9,717 nt of DNA from Lachnospiraceae bacterium (GCA_017632755.1 JAGBQU010000221.1:1-9717), one strand, 5' to 3'; shown: positions 1 to 8,236, counted from the first letter of the stretch. The notes: generated by a model from the sequence alone, not told the origin. A program made the numbers and translations.

Positions 1-682
1 CGATCTCATTGCCTGTCTCCCAGCAAAGGACTGCGGGATCATCCTTATATTTTACGTGCGTGAGCGTATTTTCTCTTTCCAGCAGGTGGGAGATCATCTG
101 CTTAAAATAATCCATACATGTCTCACTGCTGTAGAAATTCCACGCCCAGTCCTGAAAACCTGACTGTGACGGCTTCTTGCCGTCCGATTCACCGGCCAGC
201 CATACATAGCCGTCCATACCGCCGATCCAGTGCCAGTGATCCACAAACGGAATGATCACACGAACCCCATACTTGTTCGCCTGTGCGAGCACGTCGTCCA
301 ATGCATTCAGCGCATTTTCGTTAAAAGTGAGCTGTCCGTTTTCATCCACGCCGGTCACATAGGCGGTGGACAGGTTCTCCCCGTTATAAACCGGGATCGT
401 GTAGGTTCTTGTGACATTGCCGCCCATCGCTTTGATCGTCTTCATTGCGTTGGCGTGTTCCCACGAAGTGTCACTCGTCGCCTGCGGATAGTTTAAAGAG
501 ATAAATTTCAGTTCTTTTTCCCCATCCATCAGGCTGTTGCCGCTGACGGTCACAAAGTTCTCAAAAGCCGATTCCTCGCCTGCCGCCTGCACGGTGACGG
601 CCATCGATGTACCTGACAGTCCGGTGACCGTTATAACAGCCGAGAGTATCACACCCAATACTTTCTTTACCCTTTTTACCAT
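1..682 (-). CDS. Secreted GH5-like glycoside hydrolase, probable beta-mannanase (3' end cut by window edge)
   Basis: I translated this gene directly from the reverse strand; 227 residues are visible. A Sec signal peptide is clear: basic start (MVKRVKK), hydrophobic stretch at about 8-30, and a likely cleavage site after VQA at residue 33. There is no lipobox, so the enzyme is probably secreted or held by a C-terminal anchor that is not visible. The mature part begins with a strand typical of clan GH-A TIM barrels (FVTVSGNSLMDG), has IIPFVDHWHWIGG near 143-155, and reaches WETGNE at 221-226. Glu226 fits the acid/base residue of the GH5 Asn-Glu motif; the nucleophile lies beyond the edge. The start is supported by AAGGAG seven bases upstream of the ATG. 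The gene is last in the visible operon, 45 bases after manA. Endo-beta-1,4-mannanase is inferred from context; another GH5 specificity such as glucomannan or cellulose is possible. Confidence 0.72.
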   Translation of the reverse strand, partial: MVKRVKKVLGVILSAVITVTGLSGTSMAVTVQAAGEESAFENFVTVSGNSLMDGEKELKFISLNYPQATSDTSWEHANAMKTIKAMGGNVTRTYTIPVYNGENLSTAYVTGVDENGQLTFNENALNALDDVLAQANKYGVRVIIPFVDHWHWIGGMDGYVWLAGESDGKKPSQSGFQDWAWNFYSSETCMDYFKQMISHLLERENTLTHVKYKDDPAVLCWETGNEI

Positions 683-727
683 TTTCCTTCTCCTTTTCTA
701 AAACGATTAAAAGTCCCAAGCCTCCCT

Positions 728-1699
728 CTAGCGCACCGATGAGGCGATAAACTCCATCTCACCCTCGAGATGAACCACACCGTATTCATGCGGAAGAATG
801 AAGCTTTTTCCTTTCCTGACCGGGATCCCATCGACCTTGCCCGCACCGTCTGTGACGGTCACGTTCAGGAATTTGTATTTCTGCTCAAAAAAAGCTTCTC
901 CCAATACCTGCATCTTGAACACCTGATAATACATTCCTGCATACATCACCTCCAAGGAATTCGCTTCTCCCGTAAGCGTCTCGGCATCCAAAATACACTC
1001 CCTTGCAGCGGGCGATGGAGTCGTGATGACCTGTTTGCATTTGTCGATGTGCAGCTGACGTTTCACGCCGTTTTGCAGTCTGTCATAGTCATATAACCGA
1101 TATGTGACATTGCTGCTCTGCTGCGTCTCAAGGATCACGAATCCCGCTTTTATGGCATGAACGGTTCCGGGATTGATCTGAATAAAATCTCCTTTCTTTA
1201 CCGTAACTTCCCGGATCAGTTCGTTCCATTTACCCTCATCAATAAACTCGGACAGTTGCATTGTCGATGTAGCGTTGTGCCCGAGTACCAACTTCGCATC
1301 CTCGGGACAATCGAGTATATACCAACACTCCGTTTTCCCCAGCGCATGCTGTTCGTTGGCAGATGCGAAATCATCATTCGGATGCACCTGAATACTGAGA
1401 TCCTCTCTGGCATCAAGTATCTTTACAAGGAGAGGAAACTCATCCTTGTCATCATGCAGATTGGATACCCCGCCAAACAGCTCCCTGTGGTCAGCCCAGA
1501 GCTCCGAGAGATGCATTCCCCGATACGGTCCGCTGCTCACAGTACCGTCACCGCCGGGATATGCGGAGATTCCCCAACATTCACCCAGATCATCACCAGC
1601 CTCATCGCATCCGAATTCTTCGCGGAGCTTGCTACCGCCCCAGATATTATGTGTGCATACCGGATTTAAAAAAATAATCTTGCCACTGTCTTTTTCCAT
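728..1699 (-). CDS. manA: Mannose-6-phosphate isomerase, class I (type I PMI)
   Basis: This cytoplasmic zinc enzyme interconverts mannose 6-phosphate and fructose 6-phosphate (EC 5.3.1.8), feeding mannose into glycolysis. At 323 residues it has the short length usual for Bacillota ManA. Visible family motifs are HNIWGG (17-22), GECWGISAYPGG (39-50), the zinc-binding SIQVHPND (Gln104, His106), GKTECWYIL with Glu124 as a further metal ligand, NPGTVHAI with His181, and TYRLYDYDR with Arg201 as the expected catalytic arginine. The start lies three bases after the stop of the upstream GH130 gene and has only a weak Shine-Dalgarno (GAGTGAG), so translational coupling is likely. In this operon its job would be to convert the mannose 6-phosphate made from GH130-derived mannose 1-phosphate. 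That route needs a phosphomannomutase, which is not in the window. Confidence 0.95.
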   Translation of the reverse strand: MEKDSGKIIFLNPVCTHNIWGGSKLREEFGCDEAGDDLGECWGISAYPGGDGTVSSGPYRGMHLSELWADHRELFGGVSNLHDDKDEFPLLVKILDAREDLSIQVHPNDDFASANEQHALGKTECWYILDCPEDAKLVLGHNATSTMQLSEFIDEGKWNELIREVTVKKGDFIQINPGTVHAIKAGFVILETQQSSNVTYRLYDYDRLQNGVKRQLHIDKCKQVITTPSPAARECILDAETLTGEANSLEVMYAGMYYQVFKMQVLGEAFFEQKYKFLNVTVTDGAGKVDGIPVRKGKSFILPHEYGVVHLEGEMEFIASSVR

Positions 1700-1702
1700 A
1701 AT

Positions 1703-2908
1703 CTACTCACTCATGCATCCTTTTGCATCAAATTTTCTAACATACGAAACCAGTTCCTGCAGATTCACTTTCGCAATGCCGATCTTCTGATCCGCCGCCC
1801 CGTATCCCATGATCAGCACTCCGTCACGGATCACCGCTCCCGTTGTAAAAATGCACGGGCATGGGAATTTATCCGGCAGCTCCCACTCCTGTCTGGCATA
1901 GATCAAACGCTCCGACATCCGATGTATGATCACCGGAAAGTCATTGTTTACCTCCCGCAGAATCATAAAAGACTGCGTGTAACCGTAATCCGGCAACTGC
2001 TTTCCGTGGTAGGAGACCAGCCATTCCCCGTCTCCGAGCGGGATCGGCGGAAAGCTGGCACCCACGCGCTCTGTCTCCCAGTCAAACTCACTTTTGGCCA
2101 GAATCTGATGCCGCACACTCTCTCCGGTAAACTCCGTAAAAGACTCTGCCGCCGCCAGAAAGATCGCGGGATTCATGATCCCTCCGCCGGTCTCAAAGGC
2201 ATAACTGCGCTCCGGCCGGTGCAACATAACAAGCTGCTGCTTTCCATCAATTTTCATCCTACGGTCAAAGAAGAACACATCACGGTTGTCACTCTTGTTC
2301 CCCGAGGTGAGCGGACCGATATACGCAAAGGCGTCCTCATAACGTCCGTCTTTGAGTGCCGACAAATCTACCTTATAGAGAACCGTCACGGTATCGTTTG
2401 CGATGGCAAGCCGCCCGATCGGATTATTGGAATCTTGCGCCCAATCCGGGACATTGTCCCGTCTCTTATCGCCTTCCCAGTAAGGTCCCGGCGGGAAGAG
2501 CCTGCAGGCAACCGTCAGATAGAGCTGCCCCTCCACCGTAAAAAGGCGCGGATCCTCAATACATCCGTTTGCGTAATTGAGCACGCGCTCTCCATAGATA
2601 TTGGTGACATACATCCCATCCTCTTCGTATGCAAGCACAGGAGCGAGGGCGGGACGGCTAAAGTCCGCCTCGAAGGTCTCTCCTTCATCCGTGCTCTTTG
2701 CATATCCCAAAAAAATCGGATACGGATCCGATTTTCCCTTTAAATTTTTCTGTGGCCACGGACCTGTGGCACGAAACAGCATATGGATGGTTTTTCCATC
2801 CGGATCCAGAAAGAGAGCCGGATTCAATACCATCGTATCTGCCCAGTCACATCCGGGCATTGGCTCCAGTACCGGTTTTTTAGAATACGTGATCTTAGGT
2901 TTTTCCAT
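1703..2908 (-). CDS. GH130 family protein of unassigned subfamily, probable beta-mannoside phosphorylase
   Basis: The 401-residue protein has no signal peptide, so it acts in the cytoplasm. It shows the GH130 five-bladed propeller landmarks: MLFRATG (Arg46), CIEDPRLF with the expected proton-donor Asp119, LHRPER (Arg231), VSYHGKQ (His301) and a closing MGYGAADQKIGIA near 367-379. Arg231 and His301 line up by eye with phosphate-contacting residues of GH130 phosphorylases. At the third such site, where the two sister genes have Lys, this protein has Arg281 (ERVGASFPPI). That favours a phosphorylase over the known GH130 hydrolases. It differs clearly from the GH130_1 and GH130_2 types next door: EDPR replaces YDMR or YDPR, and there are extra segments near residues 50-65 and 140-162. 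The substrate is unknown; a beta-mannosyl sugar releasing mannose 1-phosphate is inferred from family and context. The gene starts three bases after the preceding stop, with a weak ribosome site. Confidence 0.85.
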   Translation of the reverse strand: MEKPKITYSKKPVLEPMPGCDWADTMVLNPALFLDPDGKTIHMLFRATGPWPQKNLKGKSDPYPIFLGYAKSTDEGETFEADFSRPALAPVLAYEEDGMYVTNIYGERVLNYANGCIEDPRLFTVEGQLYLTVACRLFPPGPYWEGDKRRDNVPDWAQDSNNPIGRLAIANDTVTVLYKVDLSALKDGRYEDAFAYIGPLTSGNKSDNRDVFFFDRRMKIDGKQQLVMLHRPERSYAFETGGGIMNPAIFLAAAESFTEFTGESVRHQILAKSEFDWETERVGASFPPIPLGDGEWLVSYHGKQLPDYGYTQSFMILREVNNDFPVIIHRMSERLIYARQEWELPDKFPCPCIFTTGAVIRDGVLIMGYGAADQKIGIAKVNLQELVSYVRKFDAKGCMSE

Positions 2909-2911
2909 CTC

Positions 2912-3931
2912 TTACCGTCTCCCAATCTCTGTGTCTGTCTCCGAAACCACGCTGTGTTCCTTGATATAATCGATGATCTCGTCCACCTGTGTAAAGGCAA
3001 GTCCTACATAGCTGTCTGCAGCGCCATAGTAGATCGCAAGCTGCCCTGTGCGGGCGTTTTGAACAGTCGCACACGGGAAGCATACATTCGGAACAAATCC
3101 ACGTTCCTCATACCACTCCTCCGGTGTCATCAAAAACGTTTCGCAACGGTACTTCACCACAGACGGATTGTCAATATCAAGGATCGCTCCGCCGATGGAA
3201 TAAACATATCCGTTACAGGTTCCCGTCACGCCGTGGTAAAACAGCAGCCAGCCTTCCGAAGTTTCGATCGGAGCTGCGCCTCCGCCGATCTTGAGGGATT
3301 CCCACCAATTATCGTTTGCACCCATCACATGTCTGTGTCTGCCCCAATACACCATATCGGGACTCTCACTTAAAAAGATATCGCCAAACGGTGTATGTCC
3401 ACTGTCGGATGGACGGGAGAGCAACATGTATTTGCCGCCGATCTTTCGCGGGAACAATACCGCATTTCGATTAAACGGGATAAAAGGATTCTCGATCCTC
3501 GTAAAGACCTTGAAATCTCTCGTCTTTGCAATGCCGATCGAAGCGCCATAAAAATCCTGACACCAGATGACGTAATAGTCCTCTTCCACCTTTACCAGAC
3601 GCGGATCATATGCGTACTGCGGCAGAAACTCCTTTCCCTCCTCATCTACAAACCGAATCTTATTCTCGTCGATATCCCAATGAATTCCATCCTCGCTTCT
3701 GCCCAGATAGATCGTCGGGATCCCGTTTGTCTGCTCTCCACGGAATACACCGATAAAGGCATCTCCATAGGGCATGACAGCACTGTTAAAAATGCGAGCC
3801 ACGTTCTTTACCGGATTTCTGCCGATGATCGGGTTTTCCCGATATCTCCAGATCGGTGCGCCAGTCAGCTTCTCCGGTCTCTCCTGCCATGGAACCCTTT
3901 CCGTTGTCGGTCCACAGATCTGATATTTCAT
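2912..3931 (-). CDS. GH130_2-type beta-1,4-mannooligosaccharide phosphorylase
   Basis: The 339-residue cytoplasmic protein resembles the GH130_2 enzymes RaMP2 and Uhgb_MP in length and motifs. These phosphorolyse beta-1,4-mannooligosaccharides from the non-reducing end to mannose 1-phosphate and a chain one unit shorter (EC 2.4.1.319); some prefer Man-beta-1,4-GlcNAc (EC 2.4.1.320). Diagnostic segments are PWQERPEKL near 14-22, the IFNSAV stretch (47-52), YAYDPRL with expected proton donor Asp109, PFNRNAVLFPRKIGGKY (152-168), SRPSDSGHTPFGDIF (172-186), WGRHRHV, FYHGVTGTCNGYVYS (231-245) and PNVCFPCA (281-288). The phosphate-site residues Arg173, Lys214 and His233 are present. The start has a strong AAGGAGG six bases upstream, 35 bases after the stop of the preceding gene, so it is probably well translated independently. 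Mannooligosaccharide is favoured over Man-GlcNAc because of the mannan context and the absence of N-glycan genes; sequence alone does not settle this. Confidence 0.88.
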   Translation of the reverse strand: MKYQICGPTTERVPWQERPEKLTGAPIWRYRENPIIGRNPVKNVARIFNSAVMPYGDAFIGVFRGEQTNGIPTIYLGRSEDGIHWDIDENKIRFVDEEGKEFLPQYAYDPRLVKVEEDYYVIWCQDFYGASIGIAKTRDFKVFTRIENPFIPFNRNAVLFPRKIGGKYMLLSRPSDSGHTPFGDIFLSESPDMVYWGRHRHVMGANDNWWESLKIGGGAAPIETSEGWLLFYHGVTGTCNGYVYSIGGAILDIDNPSVVKYRCETFLMTPEEWYEERGFVPNVCFPCATVQNARTGQLAIYYGAADSYVGLAFTQVDEIIDYIKEHSVVSETDTEIGRR

Positions 3932-3966
3932 AATTATCCTCCTTGTATATCAAATAAAATCTTTCG

Positions 3967-5139
3967 TTACTCCTTTGCAAGAAGCTCCAGATTTTTGTGT
4001 ATCAATTCGCACCGCTGCGAAACGCAAAGAACGGATCTGCCGGGATCCTGCGGTGTTTCAAACACATAATCCAGAAGCTTATCGATCGTGGTAGTAGCCA
4101 CGTGTACACGTGTATCGGAGGATGCATAATACAGAAATACCTCCTTTTTCTCATTGACGATCGCACCGTTTGTAAACACAACATTGGATACATCGCCCAC
4201 GCGTTCCTGTCCCCGGGGACCGATCAACAATCCGGAGGGCTCTGCGATCACTTTTGACGGATCCTTTAAATCGGTAGCAAACGCATAGATTACATAGCGA
4301 AGACCGGCTGCAGTATTTCTCACACCATGTGCGATGTGCAACCAGCATCTGTCCGTCTTGATCGGAGTGGCTCCAGCGCCGTTCTTGGCCTCCGTGATCG
4401 TGTGATACTTACGAAGACTTGTCATTTTTTCCTCATCAATCACCGCATGTGTGATATCCTCACACAAGCCGAAACCGATTCCGCCGCCGCTGCCCGTATC
4501 AATAAAATCATCCATCGGTCTGGTGAAAAATGCGTATTTTCCATCCACAAACTCCGGATGAAGCACCACGTTGCGTTGCTGAGGCGAACGAAGCGTCACC
4601 AGATTCGGAAGACGTTCCCAGGTCTTTAGATCCTTGGTACGTACGATGCCTGCAGCCGCCACTGCGGCGGACAAATCCTTTACGGATGTATCCTTGCTCT
4701 CCGAGCAGAAAACTCCATAGATATAACCGTCCTCATGCTGCGTAAGACGCATGTCATATACGTTGGTCTCCTCCTTGCAGGTATCCTCCAAAAGAATCGG
4801 ATAATCCCGGAACGTAAATCCATCAATCCCGTTGTCGCTTTCTGCCACTGCAAAAAACGATTTGCGGTCATTTCCTTCCACACGGACCACCAGACAGTAC
4901 TTCCCGTTCAGATAGATTGCGCCAGCATTCATCACAGCATTAATTCCCAGACGTTCCATGAAATGCGGATTGCTCTTCTCATTCAGATCATAGCGCCATG
5001 TGAGCGGCACATGATCCCTCGTCACGACTGGATACACATAGCGGTCATAGATACCATTGTAAAAATCCGCTTTTTGATTTTTTCTGGCAACGAGCTCTTT
5101 TTGCTTTGCAAGCTCCTCGTAATACTTTTTATGTATCAT
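3967..5139 (-). CDS. GH130_1-type 4-O-beta-D-mannosyl-D-glucose phosphorylase
   Basis: The predicted reaction is phosphorolysis of Man-beta-1,4-Glc to mannose 1-phosphate and glucose (EC 2.4.1.281), in the cytoplasm. At 390 residues the length matches Bacteroides fragilis MGP and Ruminococcus albus RaMP1. Family segments, as I recall them, are nearly unchanged: [12 protein letters not shown] (47-58), [28 protein letters not shown] (85-101), NVYDMRLT with expected proton donor Asp129, [17 protein letters not shown] (187-203), [12 protein letters not shown] (212-223), [14 protein letters not shown] (270-283) and [16 protein letters not shown] (337-352). The phosphate-site residues Arg207, Lys252 and His271 are present. 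The start ATG lies inside the end of the epimerase gene, an 11-base overlap, with AAGGAG seven bases upstream. Directly following the epimerase fits the known pathway in which that enzyme makes the mannosyl-glucose substrate. This is the most secure of the three GH130 assignments. Confidence 0.93.
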   Translation of the reverse strand: MIHKKYYEELAKQKELVARKNQKADFYNGIYDRYVYPVVTRDHVPLTWRYDLNEKSNPHFMERLGINAVMNAGAIYLNGKYCLVVRVEGNDRKSFFAVAESDNGIDGFTFRDYPILLEDTCKEETNVYDMRLTQHEDGYIYGVFCSESKDTSVKDLSAAVAAAGIVRTKDLKTWERLPNLVTLRSPQQRNVVLHPEFVDGKYAFFTRPMDDFIDTGSGGGIGFGLCEDITHAVIDEEKMTSLRKYHTITEAKNGAGATPIKTDRCWLHIAHGVRNTAAGLRYVIYAFATDLKDPSKVIAEPSGLLIGPRGQERVGDVSNVVFTNGAIVNEKKEVFLYYASSDTRVHVATTTIDKLLDYVFETPQDPGRSVLCVSQRCELIHKNLELLAKE

Positions 5140-6331
5140 TGCTTTTCTCCTTTTTATCGTTTCCAGATAACCGGTTTATCATTTCCATACACATGCGCCC
5201 ATTGTGATAAGGACACTTCCACGGCTCAACAATCGGTTTATGTGCGGGGGCACCGTCGGCACTGACCTCCCAGTACCATTCCGATCCGTTTCGCGGATCA
5301 ATGATCCGAGCCTTTATAAAGTCCCAGAGAGCATCTACTGCATTTTTGTATCTGGGGTCTGCGGTTTTTTGAAAGGCATTCATAAAACCGACAACCGCCT
5401 CCGCCTGCACCCACCAGATACGAGTCTCATCGACCACCCCGGCCTCACACTCGTTTGCAAAGGATGCTCCGTCAAACGCCAGCTCATAAGTCTCCTCGGC
5501 AAGGATGCCGGTCATCCGCCTCATCTCTTCCCAATCCGCCGGTTCAAACATCGCCTCTCCCAAAGTCTCCAGAGCGAGGTCGATCAGCCAGGATGCCTCG
5601 ATATCATGTCCGTAGCTGTGCAGATCCAGAATACTTTGATACTCTTTGTCAAAAAAGACCTCTAGCCGTCTCTTTTGCGGGTTGAAAATCTTTGTGCGGA
5701 TCACCGCAAGAAGCTGCATCAGCGCTTCCTTTACCGCCGCATCTTTCGTCACCCGGTACAGTTGCGTATATGCTTCAAGCACATGCAGCGCCGTGTTCAT
5801 GGTACGGTCGGCGATCACGCTGTTTTCCGAAAGCTTTTCATTGCTTTCGGGTGTAAAATCCCTTCCGAAAGCTTCCAGATACCCCATCTCATCACGGCAG
5901 TTTTTTTCCATGATATCGAAGATGCGCTGTGCCAGCAAAAGTGCTTCCGGATCATTGCCTGCCTCATAATAGGCACAGAGTGCATATATGGCAAACGCCT
6001 GATTGTATGTGTGTTTTGTCGCATCACACACCTTGCCGTCATAGGTCATGGACCAGTAGATGCCACCATATTGTTTATCCACGCATTTATCTTTCAAAAA
6101 GCGGTAGGCGTGCATTGCTTCCCCGAGTAGTGTTCTGTCATGCAATGTCAGATATGCACTTGAGAAGAACCACAGGATTCTGCTGTTTAAGATGCACCCT
6201 TTTTCTGCTTCCTTGTTGATCTGTAGATCATAATCCATGAAGCCGTAATAACCGCCGTAGACATCGTCTCTGAGCCCCTTCCAAAAAGGGATGATCCCCG
6301 TTGTGAGCTCTTGTATCATTTCCTCTCTCAT
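5129..6331 (-). CDS. Cellobiose 2-epimerase (AGE superfamily)
   Basis: The enzyme epimerises the reducing-end sugar of beta-1,4-disaccharides at C2 (EC 5.1.3.11). Here the likely substrate is mannobiose, turned into Man-beta-1,4-Glc for the phosphorylase encoded next. The 400-residue protein is an alpha/alpha-barrel type without signal peptide or membrane segments. Motifs of the R. albus enzyme are present: [11 protein letters not shown] (50-60, Arg51), [13 protein letters not shown] (106-118), [16 protein letters not shown] (His183), [13 protein letters not shown] (His242), [13 protein letters not shown] (304-316), EWYWEV (351-356) and [12 protein letters not shown] (His376). His242 and His376 correspond to the acid/base histidine pair. 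The start lies five bases after the permease stop, with AAGGGG eight bases upstream; an in-frame ATG four codons later is a less likely start. N-acylglucosamine 2-epimerase is the alternative, but the motifs and neighbours argue against it. Confidence 0.92.
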   Translation of the reverse strand: MREEMIQELTTGIIPFWKGLRDDVYGGYYGFMDYDLQINKEAEKGCILNSRILWFFSSAYLTLHDRTLLGEAMHAYRFLKDKCVDKQYGGIYWSMTYDGKVCDATKHTYNQAFAIYALCAYYEAGNDPEALLLAQRIFDIMEKNCRDEMGYLEAFGRDFTPESNEKLSENSVIADRTMNTALHVLEAYTQLYRVTKDAAVKEALMQLLAVIRTKIFNPQKRRLEVFFDKEYQSILDLHSYGHDIEASWLIDLALETLGEAMFEPADWEEMRRMTGILAEETYELAFDGASFANECEAGVVDETRIWWVQAEAVVGFMNAFQKTADPRYKNAVDALWDFIKARIIDPRNGSEWYWEVSADGAPAHKPIVEPWKCPYHNGRMCMEMINRLSGNDKKEKSNDT

Positions 6332-6336
6332 GTGTA

Positions 6337-7185
6337 TTACCCCTTAACCGCACCAGACGTGATTCCGTTGTAGATCTGTTTCTGGCATAAGATAAATACA
6401 ACAAGAGCCGGGAACAGCGAGATCAAAACACCCGCGCAGATCAGATTATACTGGCTTCCCATCGGTCCCACAAACACGTAGAGCGAAGTGGATATCGTGC
6501 GGATGGATTTATCCATGAGATACAGGTTTGCACAGTAATATTCGTTGTATACCGCCACACCCTTCAGGATACAGGCTGTGACAATCGCCGGTTTGAGCAA
6601 CGGGAGAATGATGCGCCAATACACGGTAAAGTATGAGGCCCCGTCAATGATCGCCGACTCATCCAGCGACGGCGAGATATTCTCCATATACTGAATAAAG
6701 ATGTAGATTGAAATAACGTCCGTTCCACACATCATGATGATATAACCATACAAATGATTGACAAAGCCAAGCGTTGACATAATCTTGTACACCGTTACCT
6801 GCATGGCGATGGCCGGCAACATGGAGGCAAACAAAAACAGGTTGCGAATCAGCGTATTCCCCCAGAACTCAAAGCGATTGAGCACATATGCCAGCTGTGT
6901 TCCCACAATGACAGAAACAATCAAAACACAGATCACCACGATCAAGGAATTGAGGAAGGCGCGACCCATGTTTGCGGTTCTGAACGCCTTGATAAAGTTT
7001 TCAAAGTTCAGCCAGTTTTTCGGCAGTGTGACCACGTTCGTTGTCTGATATTCCTCCGGAGTCTTAAAAGCGGTAACGACGCAGGAGACGATGGGGATCA
7101 CCGAAGCCAGGGCAAAGAATATGAGTACGAAGTACTTTGCGGCTGTAAAGACAATCTCATCAAGCCCTCTCTTTTTTTTCGACAT
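6337..7185 (-). CDS. Carbohydrate ABC transporter permease, MalG-like (CUT1)
   Basis: This is the second of two membrane subunits of the importer that takes up mannan-derived oligosaccharides. The 282-residue protein has about six membrane segments, roughly at residues 12-39, 78-101, 112-136, 145-167, 198-222 and 246-269. The cytoplasmic EAA loop that contacts the ATPase is at about 175-200 (DESAIIDGASYFTVYWRIIL), with the Gly at the usual place, and the segment just before TM2 has the usual FLNS (77-80). The MalG-like length and the short C-terminal tail ending GAVKG are typical. The start has an ideal AAGGAGGA site and lies 21 bases after the stop of the first permease. No ATPase gene is adjacent, as is common in Bacillota CUT1 systems that share an MsmX-type ATPase. 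The exact sugar is inferred from the operon. Confidence 0.93.
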   Translation of the reverse strand: MSKKKRGLDEIVFTAAKYFVLIFFALASVIPIVSCVVTAFKTPEEYQTTNVVTLPKNWLNFENFIKAFRTANMGRAFLNSLIVVICVLIVSVIVGTQLAYVLNRFEFWGNTLIRNLFLFASMLPAIAMQVTVYKIMSTLGFVNHLYGYIIMMCGTDVISIYIFIQYMENISPSLDESAIIDGASYFTVYWRIILPLLKPAIVTACILKGVAVYNEYYCANLYLMDKSIRTISTSLYVFVGPMGSQYNLICAGVLISLFPALVVFILCQKQIYNGITSGAVKG

Positions 7186-7206
7186 ATCTCTTCCTCCTTA
7201 TAATCT

Positions 7207-8106
7207 CTATTTTTCCGCTTCGCGGAATACATAGCTAAAGAACAGCTTTTGCAGGATCGTACAGATAAAGATGAGGACCAAAAGTACCACTGCCATTGCA
7301 CTTGCAAGGCCTACTTTCTGTGTGACATGTGCGATCTCATTCATGATAACGAAATATGTTCCGGTTCCGTTAGCACCTCCCGTGATTACATACGGCGGTT
7401 CAAAAGCACTGAGCGATCCGGTGATGGAAAGAATGACGTTGAGTGTGACAATCATCCGAATACTCGGGAGTATGATATAAAAAAATTGTTGCAATCTATT
7501 GGCGCCGTCCAGAGCTGCCGCTTCATATAATTCCGAATCCACCGACATGATTGCGCCGATGAACAGAACCATATTTTGACCGAGGTAGCGCCATATGGAA
7601 GTCGCCACCAAAGACCAGTTGTTTACACTCTGATCTTTCAGCCAGAACGGAAGTTTTTCCAAGTCAAATCCAAATATCTGCAGAATCGTATCAAGTACAA
7701 ACCCTCTCGTATAGAAGAATTTGAAGATAAATCCGATTGCGATACCGCTGATCAGATAGGGGAAAAAGATCATACCTTTGATCACATTTCCACCTCTCAC
7801 TCTGAAACTCAAAAGCGTTGCAAAAAACAGCGCGAGTGCAAGCTGTAAGAGCGCACCTATGCAATAATACGCACTCAGCTTTAAAGCCTTAAAACAATCA
7901 TCTCTTTTAAATACATCTATGTAGTTCCGAAGTCCCACAAACACACGCTTATCCGGCGGTGTCAGGTACTTCATTTTATAAAAACTAAACTGGACCATCT
8001 GCGCAAACGGCAGATATGTAAATAGCATCAACAGCAGCAATGGGATCACGACAAAGCTTGCGATAATCACGGCTTGCTGTCCCTTTCTACTTCTAAGCCA
8101 TTTCAT
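7207..8106 (-). CDS. Carbohydrate ABC transporter permease, MalF/UgpA-like (CUT1)
   Basis: This is the first membrane subunit of the mannooligosaccharide importer. The 299-residue protein starts with a basic patch (MKWLRSRKGQ) followed by a hydrophobic helix at about 12-34. Further membrane segments lie near 77-100, 108-131, 165-188, 215-236 and 266-289. The EAA loop reads LYEAAALDGANRLQQFFYII (193-212), a very good match to the EAAxxDGA consensus. It lacks the extra N-terminal segments and large periplasmic loop of E. coli MalF, as usual in Gram-positives. An AGGAGG site lies eight bases upstream of the ATG. The gene is separated from the binding-protein gene by 145 bases that hold a strong hairpin, so its expression may be lower than that of the binding protein. 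Confidence 0.93.
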   Translation of the reverse strand: MKWLRSRKGQQAVIIASFVVIPLLLLMLFTYLPFAQMVQFSFYKMKYLTPPDKRVFVGLRNYIDVFKRDDCFKALKLSAYYCIGALLQLALALFFATLLSFRVRGGNVIKGMIFFPYLISGIAIGFIFKFFYTRGFVLDTILQIFGFDLEKLPFWLKDQSVNNWSLVATSIWRYLGQNMVLFIGAIMSVDSELYEAAALDGANRLQQFFYIILPSIRMIVTLNVILSITGSLSAFEPPYVITGGANGTGTYFVIMNEIAHVTQKVGLASAMAVVLLVLIFICTILQKLFFSYVFREAEK

Positions 8107-8188
8107 ATTTCCATCCTCCTTTTGTCTGTACCAAATTTTTCTCTCCGGTATAGCCGATGCAAAGCAGTTGATCGTCTGTCTCCGAATT

Positions 8189-8231
8189 CGGTCTCCTCAA
8201 CCATACAGAGAAGGGGGGCGGCATGAGACCG
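8189..8231 (-). repeat. Seven-base inverted repeat that could compete with the hairpin
   Basis: CGGTCTC (transcript sense, positions 8231-8225) is exactly complementary to GAGACCG (8195-8189), separated by 29 bases. The first arm uses one side of the GC hairpin stem and its loop, so the two pairings exclude each other. The region also holds the perfect palindrome CCGAATTCGG at 8182-8191. The GC stem should be more stable, so this may be chance; no ligand-binding domain is recognised. Confidence 0.35.
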
Positions 8232-8236
8232 CCCCC
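8214..8236 (-). promoter_or_regulatory. GC hairpin between binding-protein and permease genes
   Basis: The transcript would carry GGGGGCGG, a seven-base loop, and the exact complement CCGCCCCC, beginning 15 bases after the binding-protein stop codon. The eight-pair stem is all G-C. It is followed by CTTCTCTG rather than a run of U, so a complete intrinsic terminator is unlikely. Established behaviour of ABC sugar operons suggests a role as a 3' stabiliser of the binding-protein message or a partial terminator, giving more binding protein than permease. The hairpin is seen directly; the role is inferred. Confidence 0.7.

Noticed and set aside
683..727. Possible catabolite-repression (cre) site, TTTAATCGTTTTA, and internal promoter before the GH5-like gene
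   Set aside because: The central AATCGTT fits, but the outer bases depart from the cre consensus at about three positions, and no convincing -35/-10 pair is seen in the gap.
1922..2743. Plus-strand reading frame of 273 codons
   Set aside because: It is antisense to the third GH130 gene, whose motifs are clear; the plus-strand translation shows no recognisable domain.
3395..4069. Plus-strand reading frame of 224 codons
   Set aside because: It spans the antisense of two GH130 genes and their junction, has no ribosome site and no domain.
4099..4112. Perfect 14-base palindrome CACGTGTACACGTG
   Set aside because: It encodes the TRVHVA stretch conserved in mannosylglucose phosphorylases, so coding constraint explains it; a regulator site deep inside the gene end is not supported.
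8107..8165. Internal promoter upstream of the first permease (TTGCAT, 17 bases, AAAATT)
   Set aside because: The -10 hexamer is a poor match and the gap is better explained by the hairpin; not strong enough to list as a feature.
8214..8236. Intrinsic terminator ending the binding-protein transcript
   Set aside because: The stem is strong but is followed by CTTCTCTG rather than a U-run, and the downstream permeases need this transcript; full termination is not supported.
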